Positions 21,085 to 33,000 of a stretch of DNA of 64,000 nucleotides are shown here, piece by piece. A program made the translations under genes and the position numbers. Each line of letters opens with the position of its first letter. The stretch's first letter is position 1. The stretch is from Anthonomus grandis grandis. Lineage: Eukaryota; Arthropoda; Insecta; Coleoptera; Curculionidae. The DNA is taken from positions 21,843,100-21,907,099 of the forward strand of contig NC_065554.1 in the NCBI RefSeq assembly GCF_022605725.1. Reading direction: 5' to 3'. The notes beneath the pieces were generated by a model that saw nothing but the letters and a program-made list of their open reading frames with translations, did no database searches and was not told the origin of the DNA.

Positions 21085-24000
21085 CTGTATCGGAAAATAA
21101 ATAAAATTAGGAAAGTTGGCACCACTTAATTCAATTGTTTCAATTTAAATCATGATTAAATTAATTTTATGGTTTTTGGTGAATTTGGAATCTTAATAAG
21201 TCAATAGAGGAAGAAGTTCAGTTGGGTAGACTGTTTCTGTAAGTAACCGAATACATATAGACCAACTATAAATTAATTTTTATTAAAATAACCGAAAAAT
21301 TCATACTTAAGAAAAAATTATTCGAAATAGTAGAGGAGCAGAAAATTTTGTGTCATACTTGGTACACATGTTTGTTTTAGTATCCTAAATAACCACGGAT
21401 TTTTTCAAATTAAAATATTCAAAATTTGCCGAAAACAATGGAACTTTCTTAGCTATATACTGATTTTTTTCATCCTAGAGGATTCGTTCTCCGTTTTGGA
21501 ATGTACTTTTCGGAAAAAATAAAAGAATATATATTTAGTACAGAATAAATACAGCTGAAAATGCAATAAGCTCAAAAAATATGTAATAAAATATGCAATA
21601 ATTGTTCCTTATCTGTATAAATTTTAATAAAATAAAAAGTGATTGCACCATTGAATTCTACGGAAAAAAATACAAAAGAAACTATATTTCATTCTTTCAT
21701 TACTTATCGTATACCCTGCGTACAGAAATTGTTAATTAACCAATGATATACTCTTATACCTAGTATGGTCTATATAATATGGTAGATTTTAAATGGACTA
21801 TTCATAAGTACTTTTAAACGTACATACTGTTCTTTTGTATTATTTCCCGTAGATCACGAATTTATAGTCCATATGACCGTACGAGGTATATTTAACTTGC
21901 AAAATTTAATAATTTTTTTGCAAATAAATTGTTTAGAACGCATTTTATGAAAAAACACAAGAGTACTTTTATGTAGATCTTTCAATTTTCTAAAAAAATA
22001 GAAAATTGCGAATTAAACTATGAATACCTAAGTATATTTGTTTTTTTTCCTGAAATGCAACAGTTCAAAGTAATGATCGGAAATTATGTAGCAACTAAAA
22101 AGTACTTAATATATTCATAACCAAGAGTGTAATATAAAGCATAGAAATGCAGTTAAGAAATGTGGTGATTTTATTACATTTTTATTGACATTTATATGTT
22201 TACTATAACCTTTCTTAACACCCTGTATATATATTTAAATATTTCGAGGGATTAAACCTTAAAAAGGGTGGCAGTTCTTAACAAATGGAAGTTATGATTC
22301 TATGGCTATGATCAAAAAAATTACATTTCTATTAAAAAAAAAGGAATTAATTAAAAAGTTACGTAAGTTTAATTTTATTTAATAATTAAGGGCTGCCACC
22401 ACCTTTTTGGCTGTAAGAAGAATTCTGGCTTACCAGACAAGTTTTTAAATGCAACTGCTCTTAGGAACTATTTTTTAGGTTTAAATACTACAGCTGATAC
22501 AACTTCAAATGAAAAACTTAATTTTTATAATGCCAATAGGCATTTTAACACAAGGTCTTACCTAAATTTTACACAATTGGATGAGCCAACATTAATTAAA
22601 ATCATTAAAACAATACACTGTAGCTCCATAGGCTTAAAAGATCTAGAAATGTGCCTACTATATCTTACAAAACCATTATTAAATATTTTAAATAGCTGCT
22701 TATTACAAAATTTTTATCCTACAATTTGGAAAAAAGCTATTTTGAAACCTCTAGCAAAGGTAGCTGATCCAAAAGGGTTTAAAGACCTTAGACCCATTAG
22801 TATACTGCCTCTGGTATCCAAAATTTTAGAAAGGTTTGTGCACCAACAAATATGCAGCTTTGTTGATTTTTATAATATTATCCCGGACTGCCAATCGGGT
22901 TTTAGAAAGAACTTTAGCACTACCACGAGTCTAGTACACCTTCTTAATAACTGTAGGATAAATGAGGAAAAAAGAGAAATAACATGTCTTGGATTATTGG
23001 ATTTTAGTAGAGCTTTCGATACTTAAACCACTTTTTCGATTCGTAAACCACGAAATGTTATTAGCAAAGCTTTATTATTTTGATTTTTCGAATAACGCGA
23101 TTGATTTCTTTAAGTCATATCTTAATAATAGAGCGAACTGCGTAGTAATAAACAAAGCTTCTACAATTGAAAAATCAAGTTATTATCCTGTATCTGCCGG
23201 TGTTCTCCAGGGTTCTATTTTGAGGACGTTGCTTTTTTCATTGTATGTTGCAGATATGAAATCCTGCATAAAGTACTAAATGTTACAACAATATGCTGAC
23301 GATTCCCAGCTGTATACTTCATTTTCACGTGAAACTCTACCCATAATAGAAGAACAATTTAATAAGGATTTAGAAAATATAGATAACTTTGCCTGCGACC
23401 ATAATTTGAAATTAAATTCGTCTAAATCATGTGTAATTTTTCTGGGTGGTGGAAAGAACGCCCTTAATGCAGCAACAACTTTAAATGCAAAAATTCGTAA
23501 TGAGCAGCTACCAGTAGTACGAGAGGTCAAAAACTTAGGAGTATACATTGATAGCGATATTTCATTTCAAACACATATAAAGAATAAGCTCAAAATTGCA
23601 TACATGCGCTTAAGAAAACTTTACGGCTTAAAAAATCATTTACCTCCTAAAACTAAATATTTTTTATGTAACACACTTGTTTTATCCTTATTTGATTATT
23701 GTGATGTGGTATATTCGTATTCATTGACTGAAGACTCCGCTTACTCAATACAAAAACTTCAGAATTGTTGTATGCGTTTTTCTTACAAAATTCCATTTAG
23801 AAGTCACATTTCTCCTTATTTAAACAATAAGTTAATTCTAAATATGAAAAATCGTAAAAAATATCACATGTATTCCTTCGTGTATAAAGTTATAAAAACT
23901 AGGGAGCCATTATATTTAGCTAACAATTTTACAAATTCTCTTCATGAGCATAACACTAGATTTATAAATTTATTTAGAATACCACAACATAAAACAGCAA

Positions 24001-27000
24001 ATTTTCAAAAATCTTTTGTTTTTGTCGCTTCTCAACTTTGGAATAGACTTCCGGCTAATTGCAAAAGCTTTCCGTTTACTGCATATAAAAAATATATTTG
24101 TAATAAACTGCTTGATTCTCAAAAAAACAATACTTAATCAACAATAAAAATTAAAAGAGCTGAGCCGCTCGATCTTCTATTGCTGTCTACTTATTAGTGT
24201 TATAAATATTAATTAATTTACCTTTCCTGCATATCCAGAACCCCTTTTTTCCAGTTGACAAGTGATATAAGGGCACTGACGTGATGAATATTAGGTTAGG
24301 TTTACTAAACTGTATGGAACAAACTTAAAAAAATTCTACTTTAGAAACGTTGCTTTTTTATTTCTGCTACTAACATTTTGACTTATTGCCTCTTTCTTTG
24401 CTAATTTCTTGATAGTTACTTAATTTATACTATTTACTAACGAATATTAATGGTGAATTGACTAGGAGGTGAATCCTTGGTAATTTTATTACACTTCAAT
24501 TGACCTTTATATGTTTACTATAACCTTTCATAATACCCTGTATAAATTCTACTTTATATAATAAAGTTCCTATTTAAATTAAGTTGTAAGTATATACATT
24601 ATGGAATTTGAATAAATTTTTACTTTTTATTTGTTTTTTTTAACAAGCATATATATCTGTTAATGTTAATTTTCTTGTACATTTTTTGCTACAATCTCTT
24701 TGCGCAATATATATATCTTGTGAATATTTTTTGTTTAATTTATGAAACCCAGACCTATGTATCTTGTGGGAAATTAATGGATCTTTCAGAAATTATAGTA
24801 TGCAAATAGAGAAAGTGATAAACGCAGGATTTTTATAATATGGAGATTAAATAAATAAAGTTATTAATTATAACGTTTCGTATAGCAATCAATTTTAAAT
24901 AAAAGTTTCTTCTGCATTTCTCACTTTTATGGGAGAAATGTAGCAGTTCATGAAAAAAACACAAATATTCTATTTTTTAGAAAATTGGTGAAAAGATATG
25001 CAAAAAAGTACTCGTGGTTTTTTCGTAAAATGCATTTTAAACAATTTATTTACAAGAAAGAGTAATTTTGCAACTTAATTTAGTAATAACAAATAAATCA
25101 TACCTCGTATATTAGTATGGACTATAAATCGATCGTATAGACTATTGATGATCTACGAGAAAGAATTAAAAAAAAAATACCCATTTCAAATCTACCAATA
25201 TAGATTATACCAGGCATAAGAGTATAATACACACAACCAAACTTATATGGAATCACCTTGTATTAATACGAAATATTTTAGTAAGATATTTTTTGTTGCA
25301 AGCAATAAAAAAGTACAAGTATTTACTCTCAAGGACAGGCAGATTAATAATAAATAATAATGTTTTACCTAGCAGTGTCGATTTTACTGTTTCACTTGCA
25401 AGTCGCATCAAATTTATAATTTATTTATTTTTGAAAACTAAACAAGAATGCCATATATTGGGCTATCGGAAGTTCAGAGGGGAAGAATTATTGCTCTGGC
25501 AGAACAAGGCATGTCACAAAGGCAGATAGCTAGAACGGTGGGGGTTACACAAGGTGTTGTTTCAAAAACATATTCAAGATTTCTGGAATTGGGAACCTTA
25601 AAAAACAGACCAAGGAGAAGTCATGAAAGAGCAACTACTGAAGGGCAGGATCGCTTTTTAGCTCAAATAGCAAGAAGAAATCCCACAACATCTCATCCAG
25701 AGCTTCAAAGGCAACTTTTACAAGCTACGGGTGTGAGTGTTTCTGTCGAAACTATTAGAAGAAGACTTCGCGCTCGGGAATTATTTAGCAGAAGACAGTT
25801 AAGGGTTCCAGAACTTTCAAGGCAACATAAAATTGACCGTTTAAATTGGTGTTTGGAGCATGAAAATTGGGATATTGAAAATTAGAAAAATGTCTTATGT
25901 TCGGATGAAACCAGAATAGGACTACGATCCGATGACCGGCGGATTCGCATTTTAAGAGGTAGAGGGAGACAAGCTAGACTTCGTGCTGCCAAACCTATCC
26001 CGAAATACAAAGGAGGTACTGTAATGTTTTGGGGTGGAATTATGATTGGTGAAAGAACTCCTTTAATTCCAATTCGACAAACCCTAACAGGTCAAAGGTA
26101 TGTAGATTTGGTATTGCAACCTGTAGTTAGGCTCTGGCGAGGTGGTTTTGGCAATTTTTTTTTATTTATGCAAGATAATGCCCCTCCACATACCAGCAGA
26201 GTTGCAAAATGTTTCTTAGAAACGGAAGGTATTGCCATTTTAGAGTGGCCTTCTTGCTCACCGGATCTTAATCCTATAGAGCACTTAGGGGATAAGATAA
26301 AAAAAAAAGATTAGAGCTGGCCAGAATGCTCCTGGTAACACTGAGCAACTTATTCAAGCGGTTTTAGAGGAATGGACAAATGTTCCCCAAGAAGACATTG
26401 ACAATTTGATAAATAGCATGCCTCGTCGATTTCGTGCTTGCATCGATGCTAGAGGTGGCAATACTGATTATTAACATTTAATTTTAAATTAACTTTCTTG
26501 TTAAATTGTCATATTCAGAAAAATCATTTTTATAGAAATCTACACTTTTTGTTTTTTGTTCTATTATTGTGAAAACTGTAATCAGTTTTATTATTTTTTT
26601 TAATAAACTTGGTTTTGAAAAAGTGCCCTTTAATCCTCAATGACTATTTTTTAAAATAAATTCCATTTTGCGAAATTACTGGGTGATTCCATATAAGTTT
26701 GGTTGTGTGGATTCGTTAATTTACAATTTCATTACGCAAGGTACACAATATGTAATAAAGAATGAAATACAGCTTCTTTTGTATTTTTTCCCGAAGAATT
26801 TAATTATTTTACTAAAATTTAGGCAAAAATTGCAACTTTTATTGTTGCAACAGTATTAGTATAGTATATAGTAACATATAGTATATATTATAGTATATAA
26901 TAGAGTAACAGTATAGTATGACATTTTTCAGAGGTATTTTTTTATCTTCGGTAAGTATATATTTTTTTAATTTTTTCTGAAAAGTAGATTCCAAAACGAT

Positions 27001-30000
27001 GAAAATGATTCCAAAATGAAAAAAAAATGGAATATCTCAGGAAAATGTTGAAAAATTTAATTTGACAAAAAATTCGTAGTTATTTAGGAGTTAGTTATTT
27101 AGCGGTTGCTTAGGACCTTAGTTATTTTAAAACAAACATTTTTCTGATAATAAAAATTTAAAACTGAAAAATCGCTTTCCGTGTTTTTCTTGACAATTTT
27201 GAGGTTATGCTAAAAAGTGGCTTCTACAAAACTTGCAGATATTTGTATTTTCTACAACTTTGGCATCTAATTTTTTTCGATTCAACGTCAACTTTAAGCG
27301 TAAATCGTAATTTACACGATTTTTCACCTCTCCCAAAACTACCCTGTACAAATTAATTTGATGAGTCTATTTTTTTGTATGTAGTATATTCTCCTCTACT
27401 ATTCCCAGTTAAAACACCAGTTTTTTTTTTATTAGGAATCGATTGTCGGACGTTTTTAATGCCTGTTGATGAAACAGAAGAAAAAACCCCTTAAAAATAT
27501 CCTAAAAGAAGAATTAAATTATGGCTGGTATGAACCAAAACTTCGTGAACAGAATACTACTGAAAAGACATTTGGGTAGTTGATATACAGCACCAAATTA
27601 GCATCAATAGATCTACCTTTTATAAATTCATATTAATTAGGATTAAATAAAGAATAAATTAAGCAACTCAGATTGATTACACACAGTCCGATACTTGGAA
27701 ATTTCGTTTCTACTACTAGATTTAAAAATGGGTTTTAGAAAACTTTTCTTCCAGAGAGTGGGATAAGAACCAGTACGCAGAGATTTATTATAAATTAATA
27801 GTATCGGTTTCGTGAGGACACAAACACATTTCTTTAGGAAAAATGCCGGAGTGCCATCTGGTCCAACGTACAGTTTCTTCTTAGAAGAAGTAATAACCTC
27901 ATAAACATTTCGTGTTGACATTTTTTCTTAGGTATGAATTTTTCGATTACAAAAAATTATAATGGTTGGTCTAATATCATCGCAAGGGTTACAAGCAAGA
28001 AATATGAATATATTTTTCTAGAATTTTGAACTATGATAGGTGACAACCCAAGTTTGACCGAGGCCCATCGAAGATGGAGCGCAGTAAGGTTTACGGCTTT
28101 GTATATTAAAAGTTATAACCACAAAAATAGGCTATTTTAATAAAAAACCACGATTTGAATAAATGATAGGGTTTTTTGATTGTTTTCACAATAAAACCTG
28201 ATTTTTTTTAAAAAAACTCCTATCATGACCAAAATACTCACCTGGGTACAATTTTCGGTACGGGATGACCGAACGCGGCCACCGGCAATTCCTCCGCGAT
28301 GTCCAGAAATCGAACGTCGTCCGATTGGGGCCACAGCGACGTCATCGAGTCCTGATCGCTCTCCCCTTTGGACCCGGACGCTATCCGTTCCTGTCGCAGT
28401 TTTAGTTTTTCTATTACCCGTTGCTCTCTTATTCGCTGTACGTCCCATCTAAAATCATTTATAGCATTTTATAATAATTCTATTAAGTATATGTATTATG
28501 TTTTCTCAACCGAAATTATATGATAAAATTGTTTAAATCAAGGAAACGGAAACCTAAATAAACAAAAAACTGATGATGATGATCATGATAATACTAACTG
28601 GAAAACGCAAAAGAAAAGAGGATTTAATAAAAAACTAAGACCACCTCTAATTCAGGGAAAAAGAGATGGAAATTCGATTCTTAAAGTGGAAAACAGATAT
28701 TCATGTCTGCTTGTCTCGGGACTCTCGGTAGATTCAGCAGTAAAAGAAGTTGAGGAGTACCTAGTGGACAATGGAATAACTAGTTCAATGTATAAAAAAT
28801 TAAACACAAAACAAATGAGCTCTCTTTCAAGATTGGAGCTCGATAAATAAATAAAACCCCCCTAACAATGGATCTATTAGCTAGCACCTCACATCAAGGG
28901 CCAAATATATTCTTACCAGAGAAGACGGTGAACATATTGCTGCATCTCAACATCAGATCCCTCCAAGGAAAAAGTGGACAACTGGAGTAAGAATGCAGAT
29001 AAGAATATATACACTATCGGACAAAAGTAGAGCAACACCTCCAGAAATATTTGCAAATACCGATTTTAAACTTATAAATGCATGATAATGTATACAAATC
29101 CACTAAGTTTTAAAACTACAAAGTAGGCTATGATTATCAATGTCAATAAAAATTTTCGCAATCAAAACAAATGATTTTATTTTGACGCTTAAGTTTAAAT
29201 GCTTCATAGTAACGCGTCAAAAGTAAAGCAACATTCAAATAATTTGTTCAAAAGAAGGGTTTTAGCAAAAATAAAGGGATAAAATAATTGTGTAAGGTGA
29301 TTTTTATGTTTTTTTGAACATTTCTGTGTAAGATTAATCATGCTGAGAGGAATTCCAATTTGACTTGACCACAAAAGACTTGAAGCAAAGAGTTGTGAAT
29401 GGATTCATGGAAGGTAACAAACAAGCCGATATTTCATTGCCGACAGTTTGAGTTACCCCGGTACACTGTGTCCAAAATAATATCATCGTATAATGAGAGG
29501 GGACATTTAGAGAAGTTGCCAAAATCGGGAAAGGCCAAGGAAAACATCAGTAATGACTGACAGACGCATCAAAATTATTTGCCAAAATGATCCTTGGAAG
29601 TCCGCACCTCGAATTATTGCAGAAATTCCAGAAATTACGATTGGCATACGAACAGTACAAAAAAGAAGGTTAGTAGACGCAAAGTTATTTAGTAGACGTC
29701 CAGCTAAAAAGCCGTTAGTTTCAATAAGAAATAGAGCAGCAAGGTTGGCATTTGCACGCCGGCATTTAAACTGGACCACAATAACTGGAAAAAAGTTCTA
29801 TTCAGTGATGAAACGCGCTACAAAATATGGAATTCTATTGGAATGAGGCGTGTGAGGCGACCAATCAATACAAGCTTTAATCCTAAATACGTAACACCTA
29901 CAATTAAGCATGGTAAAGATAGTGTATTTTTAAGGGGTTGTTTTTCATGGAATGGGGTAGCCCCTATGCACTTTATTAATGATACGATGGACCGATTTGT

Positions 30001-33000
30001 TTATAGGAATATCATGCAGATTGTTATGCTTCCTTATGCAGAATGGAAAATGCCATTGCGTTTTATTTTTCAACAGGACAACGATCCAAAACATTGTTCA
30101 CAAGTTGTTCAACAGTGGTTTCGGGAAAATAATGTTCGTGTTTTACAGTGGCCAGCACAATCCCCAGATCTTAACCCCATTGAGAATCTCTGGGAAGAAG
30201 CAGAACGTCGTATTCGTACCCAAATGTTTCCAAATAAACAATCCTTAATAAATAAAATTAGTGAAGTTTGGACAAGTCTTCCCGAAAATGTCATTCAGAA
30301 GTTGATTGCTTCAATGCCGCGCCGTTGTCAGCAAGTAATTAATAATAATGGATATTCTATCAATTACTAATGTATTACTTTCAATTGTTTTTGTTGTTAA
30401 ATGTGTTAAATATTTTTTGTTGAACTAAAGTAAAATAAAATACTGTTAAATACAATTTGTTGCTCTACTTTTGTCGCCCCCATTCTTATCAATTTTTATA
30501 ATCACTCATATTTACCTTTCTTAAAATGATTAAAAGTACACCAAAATGTACTGAAATATTACTTTCAGTGTAAGGATAGTGTGACATTAAGCTTAGCGAA
30601 AAATCACAACCCAATAATTTTTTTTATTCAAACATGAATAAAATTGAACTTTGTTGCTCTACTTCTGTCCGATAGTGTATGTACTATGCTTATTGGAACA
30701 TGGGCTACTGGATAAGGAATTGAATTATTGCACCTGCAGGACATTTTGATACATTTCTAACACTGAATCGTTTTTGTCAGTGAATGAACAGTGTTCTATT
30801 GAAGCTAAATAAAAATCAAACAGTAGTCACGGACTCCAATGTGCATGTTGGGGAACCAAACACGGATACCTACAATTTTTTTTTTTTTAATTTATTGGGG
30901 GAATTTGGCTTTCAACAGACCATTTTTGAGCCTACAAGGATGAGCGCATGGATTAATAAAATCTTTATTATTCGACTAATTTGAAAACAGAAAACTTATT
31001 TCAGATCATAATATCCAACAAATTTAATTTATAAATCATGTGAACTCGAATAATCTCTTACCAGCACAACAAAAATAGAGCACAACATTTTTAGACCATA
31101 TGAATTTTTTGAATTTAAAAATAAAAGCCACTTAAACATTTACAGACCAAAAATTTAATCAATTTATTTATAATATACTAAAGAGTACAGGGTCGGGGCC
31201 TCATGATTGGATCTCAGAAACCTTAAATTAAGTTGCGTAATTCGATACTTATTAAAACTTTTATTAAAATTCCGTCTAAAAATTTAAAAAAATCCGGATA
31301 CGTTCGGAAATATCCGGGAACCGAAATTTTGAAAACACTTTTTTTATTTTTTATCTGATGTTATTTTTAATCCTATGTGAAATGAAATAAAACTGTACTA
31401 AGGTAATTTTTTCCTCTATAAAATAACGTTGTTAGATCAGACTATTCGTTACATATTGGCCACCTGAACATTATACAATATTAAAACTTTCAACTTCCAA
31501 ATTGTTTATAACATAAAATGGTATTTTTAACTTAAAAAAAATAGGACCGTCTTGTGATTCAGGAAGCTAAATTTATTTTTGCAATATTATAAGCTTTGTC
31601 TCTTGAATTTAATATGAAATGTAAATTTTTATGTCTTTTTTGAAATTTATTTTAAAACAATATTTTATTTAGCTGTAACCAACAGTAATAATTGTATTCT
31701 TTGACTGTCAATGTGACAATTTAGCAATTTAAACTAATTAAAAGAATAAGATGGATAAGAATTTATTACAGTATAAGCAGAAATTCAAAAATATCATCGA
31801 TCGTGCGATCGATATTTGCACAATATCTTAAGCATGCGATACCTCATTACACCATTTAATAGTTTGAATCAAAGTTTAAAGGAATTTGGAAGTTTTAATA
31901 AACCCCGACGAAAGACCGACGGACGCGAAGAAGCTGTATTAAATGCTGTAAAACTAATATTTCTATTATCGGCTGACATACAACAGGAAAATATATAAAT
32001 AAAACTATGTAGATATATGCTACAACATTAGCTCAGCCTTCCTGCATAACTTAATTTACTACTACTTTTGACACATGCCTATAAAAACAAATGCTTTTCA
32101 ATTTCATTTCACATAAAAGACCTTCAAGTTTCAAAATGGTCCATAGCTTCAATTATTCTATACCCAAAAAATTTTAATATTAAATTTTCGAAATATTTCA
32201 TTGAAGGTTGCGCAAGATCCTAAAGGTTCATCCCACCAATTTGCAAGAGCTTAGCCGTCATCAGGGCTCTATTAAAGTAAAATACTGCCCCCAATTTTTT
32301 ACGGGGAAAATTTAAATGATGAATACTACCTCCAGATATTGAATGATTATTGAATGAACTGTTAAATATGTTACGACAGTTATGGTAGCAAGATGAGGCA
32401 CCACCCCATACTGAAAGAATTCATTCGGTTAAAGGGTTAATTCAGTTTTTGACTTTCCCAATCAGTGGAATTGGAAAAGGTCCAACATCCAAGTTGTTGT
32501 GCATGTGCCTGCCAGAAGTCCAGATTTGACCCTGCTGGATTATTTTTTGTCCAAATATTTAAAAAAATCATTTATTTAAAACCATTTCACAAGACATATA
32601 CAGGACAATAACATTTTGCAGCAAAACTTTATTGTTAAAATAGCTACCCTGCGAGCGAGAGCTAGAATAATACAATAGAAGAGGAATATTGGAACATTAA
32701 TTTTAGAATTAGTAGAGTAGTTTAATTATTATTAACCTATGTTTAGTTGTTAATTTTTTTTAAATATTGTACTCTATTATTTGTTATTTTGTTAAAAATA
32801 TTATTTAATATGTGGCCTTAGGTTCAAAAGTCTTAAGACTATTAAGGTGCCTAACTGTAGTGAAAACCATAAGAGGTTTAAGGTTGATATTTTATATAAA
32901 TGTTTTAGTTACAATGCTTTAAATTTTGTCGATTTTGCCTTGTGTATATGCACTACTATGTATTTTACACGTAATACATTGAATTTGGCAATGTTTGAGT

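Larger units (their letters stand above)
24925..27403 (-). repeat. right arm of the long inverted repeat, split by a Tc1 element
   Basis: Mirror of 21326-22085, ending CTCCTCTACTATT. A Tc1-like element (25230-26709) sits inside it. The part 27080-27390 has no partner in the left arm, so the arms differ in length. Confidence 0.72.
28560..31010 (+). pseudogene. 5' part of a non-LTR retrotransposon (ORF1 end and endonuclease), split by a Tc1 element
   Basis: Before the split, plus frames give LLVSGLSVDSAVKEVEEYL (ORF1 conserved block) and a coding run up to VRMQIRIY. After the split YVLCLLEHGLLDKELNYC (endonuclease start region) continues in the same sense, followed by NVHVGEPNTDTY and FGFQQTIFEPTR (endonuclease). 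When the Tc1 element and one TA are left out, the frame runs across the junction. Several stops; RT not seen. Confidence 0.68.

Noticed and set aside
28137..28448. 103-codon Arg-rich minus frame
   Set aside because: Wrong frame of the same exon; the +1 frame encodes the PEHE domain and joins in phase with exons 5 and 7.
28225..28452. 75-codon GC-rich frame on the plus strand
   Set aside because: It is the antisense of MSL1 exon 6. The minus strand has matching splice sites and the PEHE domain.
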